Of a stretch of DNA of 64,000 nucleotides, positions 19,430 through 28,817 are shown piece by piece. Below the pieces are notes generated by a model, which worked only from the letters and a program-made list of their open reading frames with translations, ran no database searches and was not told where the DNA came from. The stretch comes from Burkholderia sp. (lineage in GTDB: Bacteria > Pseudomonadota > Gammaproteobacteria > Burkholderiales > Burkholderiaceae), in NCBI GenBank assembly GCA_040954445.1, contig CP144361.1, positions 1,736,001 through 1,800,000 of the forward strand. The letters run 5' to 3'. Position numbers and translations under genes: made by a program. Within the stretch, counting starts at the first letter, position 1, and each line of letters starts with the position of its first letter.

Positions 19430-20511
19430 GGCGGCACTCAAATCTGAAGTGCAACACCTTCGCCAACTGATAAATTGCGTGAATGGCAAAGAGAATGTAC
19501 CCACAACTGCAACCCGAAGAACGTATGCAAATTGATTGCTGGCAGGACAAAAAATTGAGCTTGCGGGTAAGCGCCTGCAAGCTCAGTCGTGCGTTCTTGA
19601 CGTTGAGTCGAGAACTGACTTGCAACACGCAGACCAATGGGCTGTACTATTCGCGTATAGCCCACACTTCGCGCAACACCAGTCGAAAAATTGCCCGACC
19701 GCCGCTGAAGTTCGCACCTGACTCGATTTCTCTGGGGTATCCTCTTTCAACGCTTGCGCAAGCGCCAGTAGTCGCCAGAGAAGATTGCCACTTCCCCTGA
19801 GGACCCGAGCCTGCACGTTTTTCACGAAACGATTGACAATGCCATCTATGTTCAACCGCGTGGTGAGCTGCGCCGTGCACTGCTTGTCTGCCTGCGCCAG
19901 CATCGAAATAGGCGTCTGCCACGCTCAGGCGGCACCGATCGGTGCGGGGAGCATTCCAGACATAGTCAGCATCCACGTGCGTCCATCCGAGGTCAACGAC
20001 CACCTCATGCCGGGTCACTGGGAAAGTAAACTTTTCAAGGGCGCTGGCAACAAGTTTTCTGTGGCCGGACTCGTTGAGCGCATGAGAGCCGCGTCGGACT
20101 GCTGGCCAAGATTCCGGTCGCGACCCCCGCGGCGACTCTGGAGCAGCCGCCTTCACGACCAAACTGCAATCGCTCCTCCGACCGCCGCAGCGCTAAACGT
20201 TGACCTACGACCAAAACCGCGAGATGGTGCGACATGCCGAACCTGACGGGTTCGACTAACGTTCGCGCTATGCATATCCGTGGCAGCTCGACATGTGTGA
20301 GAACCTCAACGACCTACTGCGCCAGTATTCGCCTTAAGGGCACGAATCTGTCTATCTATATTCTCGAGATGTTTGCGATTGCCGCCTTATTCAAAACTCG
20401 ACCGCACGCTGGACTGAACTGGTATGCCCTTTTGCAAGTCCTGGCTAGCCTTACCGACCGAGCGCAAGCCCATTAACCAGCGGTGTGTTGCACTTCACTT
20501 TTGAAACCGCC
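19430..20511 (+). mobile_element. IS30-family element, decayed
   Basis: The inverted ends GGCGGCACTCAAATCTGAAG (left) and the complement of GGCGGTTTCAAAAGTGAAG (right) both continue into GTGCAACAC. A 3-bp CTC directly flanks both edges, consistent with the 2-3 bp duplications of IS30. The 1082-bp length suits the family. It ends 52 bp upstream of rpsL. Confidence 0.75.
19483..20476 (+). pseudogene. IS30-family transposase, pseudogene
   Basis: The N-terminus (YPQLQPEERMQIDCWQ..LSLR) is the IS30 helix-turn-helix region. Later, in shifting frames, PDIVSIHVRPSEV, GHWESKLFKGAGNK, LVERMR and the C-terminal LNWYALLQVLASLTDRAQAH can be read. At least three frameshifts and a loss in the catalytic region mean it is inactive. 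Confidence 0.75.
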
Positions 20512-20563
20512 CTCTTGAATTCACAATACCTTGCTGGTTTTGACCGGCGTACAGGAATACACA

Positions 20564-20947
20564 ATGCCAACTATCAACCAACTGGTTCGCAAAGGCCGTC
20601 AGTCGGAAACGACTAAGAGCAAAAGCCCGGCCCTGCAGAACTGCCCCCAGCGTCGTGGCGTATGCACCCGTGTGTACACGACGACCCCGAAGAAGCCAAA
20701 CTCGGCACTCCGTAAGGTCGCCAAAGTTCGTCTGACGAATGGCTTCGAAGTGATTTCGTACATCGGCGGTGAAGGGCACAATTTGCAGGAACACTCGGTT
20801 GTGCTGATCCGCGGCGGTCGTGTGAAGGATTTGCCGGGTGTGCGTTACCACATGGTCCGCGGCTCGTTGGATACGCAAGGCGTGAAGGGCCGTAAGCAAG
20901 CGCGCTCGAAGTACGGCGCAAAGCGTGCGAAGGCTACTGCGAAGTAA
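20564..20947 (+). CDS. rpsL: 30S ribosomal protein S12
   Basis: S12 (127 aa) sits at the decoding centre. The sequence is canonical, with [11 protein letters not shown] at the N-terminus, [13 protein letters not shown] (K43) and [11 protein letters not shown] (K88). These are the residues altered in streptomycin-resistant mutants, and they are wild type here. The start codon follows AGGAATACACA. First gene of the str operon. The spacer to rpsG is enlarged to 439 bp by nested mini-elements. Confidence 0.97.
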   Translation: MPTINQLVRKGRQSETTKSKSPALQNCPQRRGVCTRVYTTTPKKPNSALRKVAKVRLTNGFEVISYIGGEGHNLQEHSVVLIRGGRVKDLPGVRYHMVRGSLDTQGVKGRKQARSKYGAKRAKATAK

Positions 20948-21046
20948 GCAGATGCAGCATGGTGATCGCCGTCAAGCGATTAATGCGGTGGGACCGAATA
21001 GAGCCGATGCTGTCACGAGTAAGTGGTCACCCAGCCAAGCTAGCTA

Positions 21047-21307
21047 TTGATTCGAAATTCGCGATCTTGAAATTAAAAATTCGTTTTTTATTTGATGGGG
21101 ACGTTGTTGCATAAATCGAGCGTGAGAATGAAATGGAACGGATTGCAGACCTCGCTCGTCCGCAATGTGTTCGTATCGCCTGAAATTATGCCCGTCGATG
21201 CCATTGCGTCCTCGTGCTCGATTTATGCAACAACGCCTTTGATGAGCATAGAAAAACGAGACATAAGGGACGAATTTCAAATTTCAAGATCACGAATTTT
21301 TGATCAA
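21047..21307. mobile_element. Family-2 (IS630-type) mini-element interrupted by a family-1 mini-element
   Basis: The left arm (TTGATTCGAAATTCGCGATC) and right arm (the inverse, ending GAATTTTTGATCAA) are each flanked by TA. Removing the inserted 138-bp element and its 9-bp duplication leaves about 114 bp. It lies between rpsL and rpsG. Confidence 0.8.
21100..21237. mobile_element. Family-1 mini-element with target duplication
   Basis: A 138-bp element with the same structure as the copy at 2492-2629. It is flanked by TTTGATGGG (21091-21099) and TTTGATGAG (21238-21246), an 8-of-9 direct repeat. That is the duplication size made by the IS5 element in this window. This is the best evidence that the IS5 transposase mobilises it. 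Confidence 0.88.
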
Positions 21308-21386
21308 TAGTTGAACGAGATGAATCAGGTTTTTTGGTGGCCGCGGAGCGGGTTTCAGCTCCAACTGAAAAGTTCAAGGAAGAAAC

Positions 21387-21857
21387 ATGCCGCGTCGTCG
21401 CGAAGTTCCCAAGCGGGAAGTGTTGCCAGATCCGAAGTACGGCAACGTTGATGTTGCAAAATTCATGAACATACTGATGCTGTCCGGCAAGAAGTCGGTC
21501 GCTGAACGCATCGTTTATGGCGCTTTCGAGCAAATTCAGACCAAGGGTGGCAAGGACCCATTGGAAGTGTTCACAGTCGCATTGAACAACGTGAAGCCGG
21601 TGGTCGAAGTGAAGAGCCGTCGCGTTGGTGGTGCGAACTATCAGGTTCCAGTTGAAGTACGCCAGTCGCGTCGTATGGCATTGGCGATGCGTTGGCTGCG
21701 TGAGGCAGCGAAGAAGCGTAGCGAAAAGTCGATGGCCCTGCGCCTGGCTGGTGAACTTTCCGAAGCGGCCGAAGGCCGTGGTGGCGCGATGAAAAAGCGC
21801 GACGAAGTTCACCGGATGGCAGAAGCCAACCGCGCGTTCTCGCACTTCCGTTTTTAA
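21387..21857 (+). CDS. rpsG: 30S ribosomal protein S7
   Basis: S7 (156 aa) binds the 3' major domain of 16S rRNA, nucleates head assembly of the 30S subunit and autoregulates the str operon in many bacteria. The family sequence runs from [19 protein letters not shown] to [11 protein letters not shown], with [14 protein letters not shown] near residues 77-90. A ribosome site AAGGAAG precedes the ATG. The normal rpsL-rpsG junction has been invaded by mini-elements, which may alter translational coupling or the S7 operator. Confidence 0.97.
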   Translation: MPRRREVPKREVLPDPKYGNVDVAKFMNILMLSGKKSVAERIVYGAFEQIQTKGGKDPLEVFTVALNNVKPVVEVKSRRVGGANYQVPVEVRQSRRMALAMRWLREAAKKRSEKSMALRLAGELSEAAEGRGGAMKKRDEVHRMAEANRAFSHFRF

Positions 21858-21887
21858 GCGAAAGCGCAAATCAAGCGGTAAAAATCC

Positions 21888-21921
21888 GGGCGGGTGCGCT
21901 TTTTTGAGCGCCTCGCCCGTT
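21888..21921 (+). terminator. Hairpin after rpsG
   Basis: CGGGCGGGTGCGC pairs with GCGCCTCGCCCG around a TTTTTTGA loop, 30 bases after the rpsG stop. The T-run is in the loop rather than after the stem, so it may be an attenuating or processing hairpin within the operon rather than a full terminator. Confidence 0.45.
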
Positions 21922-21973
21922 TGTGTTGAGGCGTGACGCGGCTTGGCGTCGAGTTAACCCATAGAGGATCAAA

Positions 21974-24076
21974 GTGGCTCGCAAGACTCCTATCGAGCGC
22001 TACCGGAACATCGGTATTAGCGCCCATATTGACGCCGGAAAGACGACGACGACCGAGCGTATTCTGTTTTATACCGGCGTGAACCACAAAATTGGTGAAG
22101 TTCACGACGGTGCGGCCACGATGGACTGGATGGAACAGGAGCAGGAGCGTGGCATCACGATCACCTCCGCTGCCACCACCGCCTTCTGGAAGGGCATGGG
22201 TGGCAACTATCTGGAACACCGCATCAACATCATCGACACCCCGGGCCACGTCGACTTCACGATCGAAGTGGAGCGTTCGATGCGCGTACTCGACGGTGCG
22301 TGCATGGTGTACTGCGCCGTGGGCGGCGTGCAGCCGCAGTCAGAAACTGTCTGGCGCCAAGCCAATAAGTACAAGGTCCCGCGTCTGGCCTTCGTCAACA
22401 AGATGGACCGCACCGGCGCGAACTTCTTCAAGGTCTACGACCAGCTCCGTCTTCGCCTGAACGCGAACCCGGTGCCAGTGGTAGTGCCGATCGGTTCGGA
22501 AGAAAACTTCAAGGGTGTGGTCGACCTGCTGAAAATGAAGGCGATCATTTGGGATGACGCCTCGCAAGGCACAAAGTTTGACTACGTCGACATCCCGACC
22601 GAGCTTGCCGAAACTTGCCAGCAATGGCGTGAAAAGATGGTCGAAGCGGCTGCCGAAGCCAGCGTAGACCTGATGAACAAGTACCTGGAAGAAGGCGATT
22701 TGCTGGAAGTCGACATCCTTAAGGCGCTGCGTGATCGTACAATCGCCTGCGAAATCCAGCCGATGCTGTGCGGTACCGCGTTCAAGAACAAGGGCGTGCA
22801 GCGTATGCTCGACGCCGTAATCGATTTCCTTCCTTCTCCGGTCGACATTCCGCCGGTCAAGGGCGAGCTGGAAAGCGGCGAACCGGTCGAGCGCAAAGCT
22901 TCCGACGAAGAAAAGTTCTCGGCGCTGGCATTCAAGATCATGACTGACCCGTTCGTCGGCCAGTTGATCTTCTTCCGCGTGTACTCAGGTGTCGTTAATT
23001 CTGGCGACACGCTGCTGAACTCGATCAAGGGTAAAAAGGAACGCTTGGGCAGAATTCTGCAAATACACGCGAACCAGCGAGAGGAAATCAAGGGAGTCTA
23101 CGCCGGCGACATCGCAGCCGCGGTTGGCCTGAAGGAAGCGACCACCGGAGACACGCTGTGCGACCCGCAGAACCCAATCATCCTGGAGCGCATGGTGTTC
23201 CCGGAGCCGGTGATTTCGCAGGCTATCGAGCCAAAGACTAAGGCCGACCAGGAAAAGATGGGCATGGCGCTAAACCGCCTGGCTCAGGAAGATCCGTCGT
23301 TCCGCGTCCAGACGGATGAGGAATCAGGCCAGACTATCATTTCAGGCATGGGCGAGCTCCACCTTGAAATCCTGGTTGACCGAATGAAGCGTGAGTTTGG
23401 CGTCAAGGCAAACGTCGGTAAGCCGCAGGTTGCTTATCGCGAAACGATTCGTTCGACGGCGAAAGATGTCGACGGTAAGTTCATTAAGCAGTCGGGGGGT
23501 CGAGGCCAGTACGGTCATGCGGTCATCAGGCTCGAGCCGAACGAGCAGGGCAAGGGCTATGAGTTCCTGGACGAGATTAAGGGCGGTGTGATTCCTCGCG
23601 AATACATCCCAGCGGTCGACAAGGGCATCCAGGAAACGCTGAAGGCGGGCGTGTTGGCAGGCTTCCCGGTGGTCGACGTGAAAGTGCACCTGACCTTCGG
23701 TTCGTACCACGACGTGGACTCGAACGAAAATGCGTTCCGCATGGCCGGTTCGATGGCGTTCAAGGAAGCAATGCGCCGCGCTAGCCCGGTGGTGCTCGAG
23801 CCGATAATGGCAGTTGAAGTCGAAACACCGGAAGACTACATGGGCAACGTAATGGGCGACTTGTCGGGCCGTCGCGGCATCGTCCAGGGCATGGAAGACA
23901 TGGTTGATGGCGGCAAAATCGTTCGCGCCGAAGTGCCGCTGTCAGAAATGTTTGGCTACTCGACCTCGCTGCGTTCGCTCACACAAGGCCGAGCGACCTA
24001 TACGATGGAGTTCCAGCACTACTCGGAAGCTCCCCGTAACGTCGCCGAAGCGATCATCAGCACCAAGTCGAAGTAA
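21974..24076 (+). CDS. fusA: Elongation factor G
   Basis: EF-G (700 aa) is the GTPase that drives ribosomal translocation and, with RRF, recycling. It starts at GTG ([12 protein letters not shown]), with an AGAGGATC ribosome site. The GTPase motifs are [14 protein letters not shown] (about 17-30), DTPGHVDF and NKMDR, followed by domains II-V with [11 protein letters not shown] and RGQYGHAV. The frame is intact. The tuf gene that usually follows is absent; an IS-bounded block starts 37 bases after the stop. Confidence 0.97.
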   Translation: MARKTPIERYRNIGISAHIDAGKTTTTERILFYTGVNHKIGEVHDGAATMDWMEQEQERGITITSAATTAFWKGMGGNYLEHRINIIDTPGHVDFTIEVERSMRVLDGACMVYCAVGGVQPQSETVWRQANKYKVPRLAFVNKMDRTGANFFKVYDQLRLRLNANPVPVVVPIGSEENFKGVVDLLKMKAIIWDDASQGTKFDYVDIPTELAETCQQWREKMVEAAAEASVDLMNKYLEEGDLLEVDILKALRDRTIACEIQPMLCGTAFKNKGVQRMLDAVIDFLPSPVDIPPVKGELESGEPVERKASDEEKFSALAFKIMTDPFVGQLIFFRVYSGVVNSGDTLLNSIKGKKERLGRILQIHANQREEIKGVYAGDIAAAVGLKEATTGDTLCDPQNPIILERMVFPEPVISQAIEPKTKADQEKMGMALNRLAQEDPSFRVQTDEESGQTIISGMGELHLEILVDRMKREFGVKANVGKPQVAYRETIRSTAKDVDGKFIKQSGGRGQYGHAVIRLEPNEQGKGYEFLDEIKGGVIPREYIPAVDKGIQETLKAGVLAGFPVVDVKVHLTFGSYHDVDSNENAFRMAGSMAFKEAMRRASPVVLEPIMAVEVETPEDYMGNVMGDLSGRRGIVQGMEDMVDGGKIVRAEVPLSEMFGYSTSLRSLTQGRATYTMEFQHYSEAPRNVAEAIISTKSK

Positions 24077-24113
24077 AGTGTCTCTATCCAACATTCATTT
24101 TTGAATGAAGTTA

Positions 24114-24274
24114 GGCGTTGTTGCATCAATCAAGCGCGAGGACGTCATGGTATCAAAAAGCATATTGATCACGAATTTCGGATCAATAATTTCAGGCGAT
24201 ATGAACGGATTGCGGACGAGCGAGGTCCGCAATCCGTTCCATTGCGTCCACGCGCTCGATTTATGCAAAACACC
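24114..24274. mobile_element. Family-1 mini-element carrying a 22-bp family-2 insert
   Basis: 161 bp. The ends are GGCGTTGTTGCATCAATC and TTATGCAAAACACC. The normal sequence ATTTCAGGCGATA is interrupted by TTGATCACGAATTTCGGATC plus AA flanked by TA. Its left flank ATGAAGTTA is repeated at 25760-25768, beyond IS copy 9. Confidence 0.8.
24165..24186. repeat. Minimal 22-bp family-2 repeat
   Basis: TTGATC...GATCAA with TA on both sides. It is the exact reverse complement of the inserts at 60153 and 63637. Confidence 0.8.
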
Positions 24275-24280
24275 GCATCA

Positions 24281-24629
24281 AACTACATCGCTACCGGATC
24301 AACTGCCGCACGGCATGTCGCGTCCACAACGCGAACGATATCTTCAACTGGTCCTGCATCTAATCGCGTAACAGCGCGAAAATTTCTACTTCCTGCTGCT
24401 CACTCAAAGCACGGTATAAGTTCACTGCTCGCCCGCTCAGCTTGTCACACAATCCAGCCGCACCTTCGAGGGCGTGACGTTCGCAAATATCGAACATGCT
24501 GGTGCGTGACAGGTTCATATGCTCGGCAATCTCATCGTAGGTCCAGCCGCGCGTGCGCAGATTGATCACCTGACGTCGCCGCTCTTCAAGTGCTTCACGA
24601 GGAAGCGATCTCATATCTCTTATTTCCAT
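24281..24629 (-). pseudogene. IS630-family transposase, N-terminal fragment
   Basis: The N-terminal helix-turn-helix half reads MEIRDMRSLPREALEERRRQ, ..WTYDEIAEHMNLSRTSMF and CERHALEGAAGL. It then meets a TAG after ALLRD, and a second in-frame block (MQDQLKISFALWTRHAVRQL) follows to another stop. Sequence beyond is cut off by the family-1 element. Its upstream edge is cut by IS copy 9. The catalytic half is absent here; a C-terminal piece of the same family lies at 33673-34003. Confidence 0.8.
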
Positions 24630-24636
24630 CTTCTTC

Positions 24637-25759
24637 GGCGTTTTTGCATAAATCTAGCGAGAGCCGGTAACGGTTTACGCGCAACGGTCGGGGCCAGCCC
24701 TTGTTATCAAGTCAGATTCCAGAGTAACTGCCTAATTTTTTCCAAGAAAATGCGCAAGGACATACACAAGACAGGTGATCCGAAGGCACGCTACCGTGTC
24801 AGGAATTGGGCGGCCTATAATGAAGGCCTGATCAAACGGGGGAACGTAACAATATGGATAGATGAAGCCGTCCTTGCCAGAATACCCGATGCCATACCCA
24901 CACGTGGTCGCCCGTGTCTATACCGCGATACGCTGATTCAGGCATTACTTGGCGTGAAGACCGTCTATCGACTGACCTTGCGCGCCCTGCAAGGTTTCAC
25001 CCAAAGTCTGCGCGATTTGGCCTTCCCGAGCTTGCCGGTGCCGAATTACACCACGCTCTGTCGCCGGGCAAAAACGCTTGATGTCGAACTGCCGATCCTT
25101 CGTGACAATGAACCGATCCATCTGGTTGTCGACAGCACCGGTCTGAAGGTCTATGGAGAAGGTGAATGGAAGGTGCGCCAGCACGGCTACTCGAAGCGGC
25201 GCACGTGGCGTAAAGTCCATCTCGCGCTCAACGCGAATACAGGTCAAGTGCATGCCGCGCTAATGACGAATCAGAATGTGGCTGACGGTGACGCTCTGGC
25301 CAAGTTGCTCGACCAGATTCCACGCGAAGAACAAATCGATGTCATCGGCGGTGACGGTGCCTACGACACCAAGCCATGCCATGCGGCCATTGCTGCACGC
25401 AGTGCTATTCCTTCGATTCCGCCACGCGAGGGTGCCGCTCATTGGCCAGCAGATATGCCCGGTGCGGCGTGGCGTAATGGCGCGGTTGATGCAATTGCCC
25501 GTGACGGTCGTCGAGAATGGAAGCAACACAGTGGCTACCACCGGCGATCGCTTGCCGAGAATGCGATGTATCGGTTCAAGACCCTCACCGGCCACTGTCT
25601 CTGGGCGCGTCACATCGCCGCGCAGGCGACCGAGGTCGCCTGCGCGGCGGCGTCATCAACCGCATGGCGGACCTCGCTCGTCCGCAATCCGTTCGTATCG
25701 CCTGAATTATGCCCGTCCGATGCCATGGCGTCCTCACGTTCGATTTATGCAACAACGCC
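24637..25759 (+). mobile_element. IS5-family element copy 9
   Basis: 1123 bp with full ends. The left end has a mismatch (GGCGTTTTTGCATAAATC). The right flank ATGAAGTTA matches the sequence left of the mini-element at 24114 rather than this copy's own left flank, so the mobile unit may be 24114-25759. Confidence 0.9.
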
Positions 25760-25763
25760 ATGA
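24750..25763 (+). CDS. IS5-family transposase with altered C-terminus
   Basis: 337 codons from the usual start. All three catalytic residues ([22 protein letters not shown]) are kept. A small indel after ATEV (GCCTGCGCGGCGG in place of GCCGTTCGCGTCGG) shifts the last 40 or so codons into another frame ([14 protein letters not shown]...). The stop codon lies just outside the element. The same variant occurs at 60457. Activity is uncertain. Confidence 0.8.
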   Translation: MRKDIHKTGDPKARYRVRNWAAYNEGLIKRGNVTIWIDEAVLARIPDAIPTRGRPCLYRDTLIQALLGVKTVYRLTLRALQGFTQSLRDLAFPSLPVPNYTTLCRRAKTLDVELPILRDNEPIHLVVDSTGLKVYGEGEWKVRQHGYSKRRTWRKVHLALNANTGQVHAALMTNQNVADGDALAKLLDQIPREEQIDVIGGDGAYDTKPCHAAIAARSAIPSIPPREGAAHWPADMPGAAWRNGAVDAIARDGRREWKQHSGYHRRSLAENAMYRFKTLTGHCLWARHIAAQATEVACAAASSTAWRTSLVRNPFVSPELCPSDAMASSRSIYATTP

Positions 25764-25800
25764 AGTTAAGTTCCTCGCTCCAAGGGGAGGGGATCAAACC

Positions 25801-26918
25801 GGCGTCGTTGCATAAATCGAGCGAGATCCGTTGACGTTTACGCGCAACGGTCGCGGGGCCAGCCTCCTATCAAGTCAGATTCCAGAGTAACTGCCTAATT
25901 TTTGCAAAGAAAATGCGCAAGGACATACACAAGAAAGGTGAGCAGAAGACACGCTACCGTGTCAGGAATTGGGCAGCCTATCATGGAGGTTTGATCAACC
26001 GGGGGAACGTAACAATATGGATAGATGAAGCCGTTCTTGCCAGAATACCCGATGCCATACCTACACGTGGTCGCGCCGTGTCTATACGGCGATACGCCTG
26101 ATTCAGGCATTACTTGGCGTGAAGACCGTCTATCGACTGACGTTGCGCGCCCTGCAAGGTTTCACCCACAGTCTGCGCGATCTGGCCTTCCCGAGCTTGC
26201 CGGTGCCGAATTACACCACGCTCTGCCGCCGGGCAAAAACGCCTGATGTCGAACTGCCGATCCTTCGTGACAATGAACCGATCCATCTGGTTGTCGACAG
26301 CACCAGTCTGAAGGTCTATGGAGAAGGTGAATGGAAGGTGCGCCAGCACGGCTACTCGAGGCGGTGCACGTGGCGTAAAGTCCATCTCGCGCTCAACGCG
26401 AATACGGGTCAAGTGCATGCCGCGCTAATGACGCATCAGAATGTGGCTGACGGTGACGCTCTGGCCAAGTTGCTCGACCAGATTCCACGCGAAGAACAAA
26501 TCGATGTCATCGGCAGTGACGATGCTTACGACACCAAGCCATGCCATGCGGCCATTGCTGCACGCAGTGCTATTCCTTCGATTCGGCCACGCGCGGATGC
26601 CGTTCATTGGCCAGCGGATATGCCCGGTGCGGCGTGGCGTAATGGCGCGGTTGATGCAATTGCCCGTGACGGTCGTCGAGAATGGAAGCAAGACAGTGGC
26701 TACCACCGGCGATCGCTTGCCAAGAATGCGATGTATCGGTTCAAGACCCTCACCGGCAACTGTCTCTGGGCGCGTCACATCGACTCGCAGGCGACCGAGG
26801 TCTCCGTTCGCGTCGGAGTCATCAACCGTATGGCGCGGTCCTCGCTCGTCCGCAATCCGTTCGTATCGCCTGAAATTATGCCCATCGATGTCTCACACTC
26901 GATTTATGCAACAACGCC
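25801..26918 (+). mobile_element. IS5-family element copy 10, decayed
   Basis: The left end is GGCGTCGTTGCATAAATCGA. The right end is intact but preceded by a short deletion (CCCATCGATGTCTCACACTC). It abuts a truncated copy in the opposite orientation at 26919. Confidence 0.88.
25913..26873 (+). pseudogene. IS5-family transposase, frameshifted
   Basis: Two extra bases, in GGTCGCGCCGTG and GATACGCCTGATT, break the frame near codons 52-62. The rest is open from [13 protein letters not shown] through SLAKNAMYRFK, where the conserved AEN is AKN (catalytic glutamate lost). It is therefore doubly inactivated. Confidence 0.85.
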
Positions 26919-27673
26919 CCGTCACGGGCAATTGCATCAACCGCGCCATTACGCCACGCCGCACTGGGCATATCCGCTGGCCAATGAACGGCACCCTCGC
27001 GTGGCGGAACCGAAGGAATAGCACTGCGTGCAGCAATGGCCGCATGGCATGGCTTGGTGTCGTAAGCATCGTCACTGCCGATGACATCGATTTGTTCTTC
27101 GCGTGGAATCTGGTCGAGCAACTTGGCCAGAGCGTCACCGTCAGCCACATTCTGATGCGTCATTAGCGCGGCATGCACTTGACACGTATTCGCGTTGAGC
27201 GCGAGATGGACTTTACGCCACGTGCGCCGCTTCGAGTAGCCGTGCTGGCGCACCTTCCATTCACCTTCTCCATAGACCTTCAGACCGGTGCTGTCGACAA
27301 CCAGATGGATCGGCAGTTCGACATCAAGCGTTTTTGCCCGGCGACAGAGCATGGTGTAATTCGGCACCGGCAAGCTCTGGAAGGCCAGATCGCGCAGACT
27401 TTGGGTGAAACCTTGCAGGGCGCGCAACGTCAGTCGATAGACGGTCTTCACGCCAAGTAATGTCTGAATCAGCGTATCGCCGTATAGACACGGGAGACCA
27501 CGTGTGAGTATGGCATCGGGTATTCTGGCAAGGACGGCTTCATCTATCCATATCGTCACGTTCCCCCGGTTGATCAGGCCTTTATTTATAAGGCCGCCCA
27601 TTTATAAGGCCGCCCAAGTCCTGACACGCTAGCGAGCCTTTGGCTCACCTATCTTGTGTATGTCCTTGCGCAT
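26919..27673 (-). pseudogene. IS5-family transposase, truncated
   Basis: The start codon is at 27673. A duplication in the leader part (two copies of TTTATAAGGCCGCCCA) disrupts the N-terminus, an in-frame deletion removes RDNEP after DVELPI, and the glutamate-bearing C-terminus is absent. Confidence 0.8.
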
Positions 27674-27785
27674 TTTCTTTGCAAAAATTAGGCAGTTACT
27701 CTGGAATTTGACTTGATAGGAGGCTGGCCCCGCGACCGTTGCGCGTAAACGTCAACGGATCTCGCTCGATTTATGCAACAACGCC
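26919..27785 (-). mobile_element. IS5-family element copy 11, 3'-truncated
   Basis: Reads leftward from a normal left end at 27785. The segment downstream of the transposase codons for VDAIARDG is missing where copy 10 begins. Confidence 0.85.
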
Positions 27786-28027
27786 ACTCAAGCGCCGCAC
27801 CCGAGAAGGTGCGGCTGGATTGCGAGACAAGTGGAGGGGTGAACCTAAGCCGAGCCCTGACTGGGCAACAACGCCGCTAAACAACCGGATCCGCTCCACC
27901 TTGACGGAAGGGCTGACCGTGCAGCCCAGCCTGACCATCTCGACGCGAGACTTGAGGCACGTCTGGTCTTGGTCGTCCCGCTCCTGCTGGCAGTCTGCGC
28001 AGGATGGGCCCGATGTCCGCCCCTGTT
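27786..28027. other. Spacer with a short IS630-like scrap
   Basis: Around 27790-27850 the plus strand can be read as RRTREGAAGLRDKWRGEPK, which resembles the IS630 N-terminal segment HALEGAAGLCDKLSG seen at 24281-24629. Nearby CTAAACAACCGGATCCGCT resembles a stretch upstream of ilvD (16930). Nothing else is recognised. Confidence 0.4.
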
Positions 28028-28762
28028 TTACTGCTTCGAAGTCTTCGCGTAGAGTGTCGAATCGGCGAAGCGCTCGGCGTCGAGTACGCGCCCGATCAAG
28101 ATCAACGCAGTCCGCTTGATCGCGGTACCGGCGAGCTTTCCGACGATATCGGCCAGCGTGCCCGTCACGCGCACCTCATCCGGCCAGCTGGCGCGATATA
28201 CTACAGCGATCGGGCAATCGTCTCCATAGTGCGGGCGCACTTCCTCCACGATCCTAGCTAGATAGCGCACGCCGAGATGAATCGCTAACGTCGTGCGATG
28301 CGCGGCAAGCCCGCCCAGCACTTCGCCCTCTGGCAGAGTGGTCTTGTCCGCATGGCGCGTCAGAATCACCGTCTGCGCTACTTCAGGCAGGGTCAGCTCG
28401 ACACCGAGCGTAGCCGCGCAGGCCGTCGTGGCCGTCACTCCTGGCACGATTTCGTAAGGAATCCCGAGCACCTTGAGGTGCCGGATCTGCTCGCCGATCG
28501 CGCCGTACAGCGAAGGGTCACCCGAATGCACACGCGCCACGTGCTCGCCGCGCGCGTGGGCTGCAACCAGCAGCTCGATGATTGTATCGAGATCGAGCGT
28601 GGCGGTATTGACCACCGTGTGGGCGCGATGGCCGTTGAGCACAGTCTCAGGCACCAGCGAGCCCGCGTAGAGGATCACCGGACAGCCGCGCACCAAGCGC
28701 TGGCCCTTCACCGTAACCAGCTCGGGGTCCCCCGGTCCGGCACCGATGAAATACACCGTCAT
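28028..28762 (-). CDS. cobM: Precorrin-4 C11-methyltransferase
   Basis: CobM (244 aa) uses SAM to methylate C-11 of precorrin-4 in aerobic cobalamin synthesis. The uroporphyrin-III methyltransferase-type SAM fold is recognisable from YFIGAGPGDPELVTVKG at residues 4-20, VHSGDPSLYGAIGEQ near 98-112 and YEIVPGVTATTACAATLG. The frame is full length. It is the last gene of cobL-cobK-cobM, 55 bp after cobK. The spacer beyond is decayed and ends in an IS. Confidence 0.93.
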   Translation of the reverse strand: MTVYFIGAGPGDPELVTVKGQRLVRGCPVILYAGSLVPETVLNGHRAHTVVNTATLDLDTIIELLVAAHARGEHVARVHSGDPSLYGAIGEQIRHLKVLGIPYEIVPGVTATTACAATLGVELTLPEVAQTVILTRHADKTTLPEGEVLGGLAAHRTTLAIHLGVRYLARIVEEVRPHYGDDCPIAVVYRASWPDEVRVTGTLADIVGKLAGTAIKRTALILIGRVLDAERFADSTLYAKTSKQ

Positions 28763-28817
28763 CTATGATTTTCTCCCTGGGTTCGGTTCTGGCCGGTGTC
28801 ACTCCTGCCGCGTCGGC

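Noticed and set aside
24114..25768. CRISPR-like or tandem-repeat array interpretation of clustered short repeats
   Set aside because: The repeats are not regularly spaced and are IS/MITE termini; no cas-like gene is present.
26441..27166. Long second-frame and antisense ORFs within the IS5 copies ([15 protein letters not shown]..., [14 protein letters not shown]...)
   Set aside because: They recur in every IS copy at the same place and are overlaps of the transposase gene on other frames; no independent start, motif or conservation is visible.
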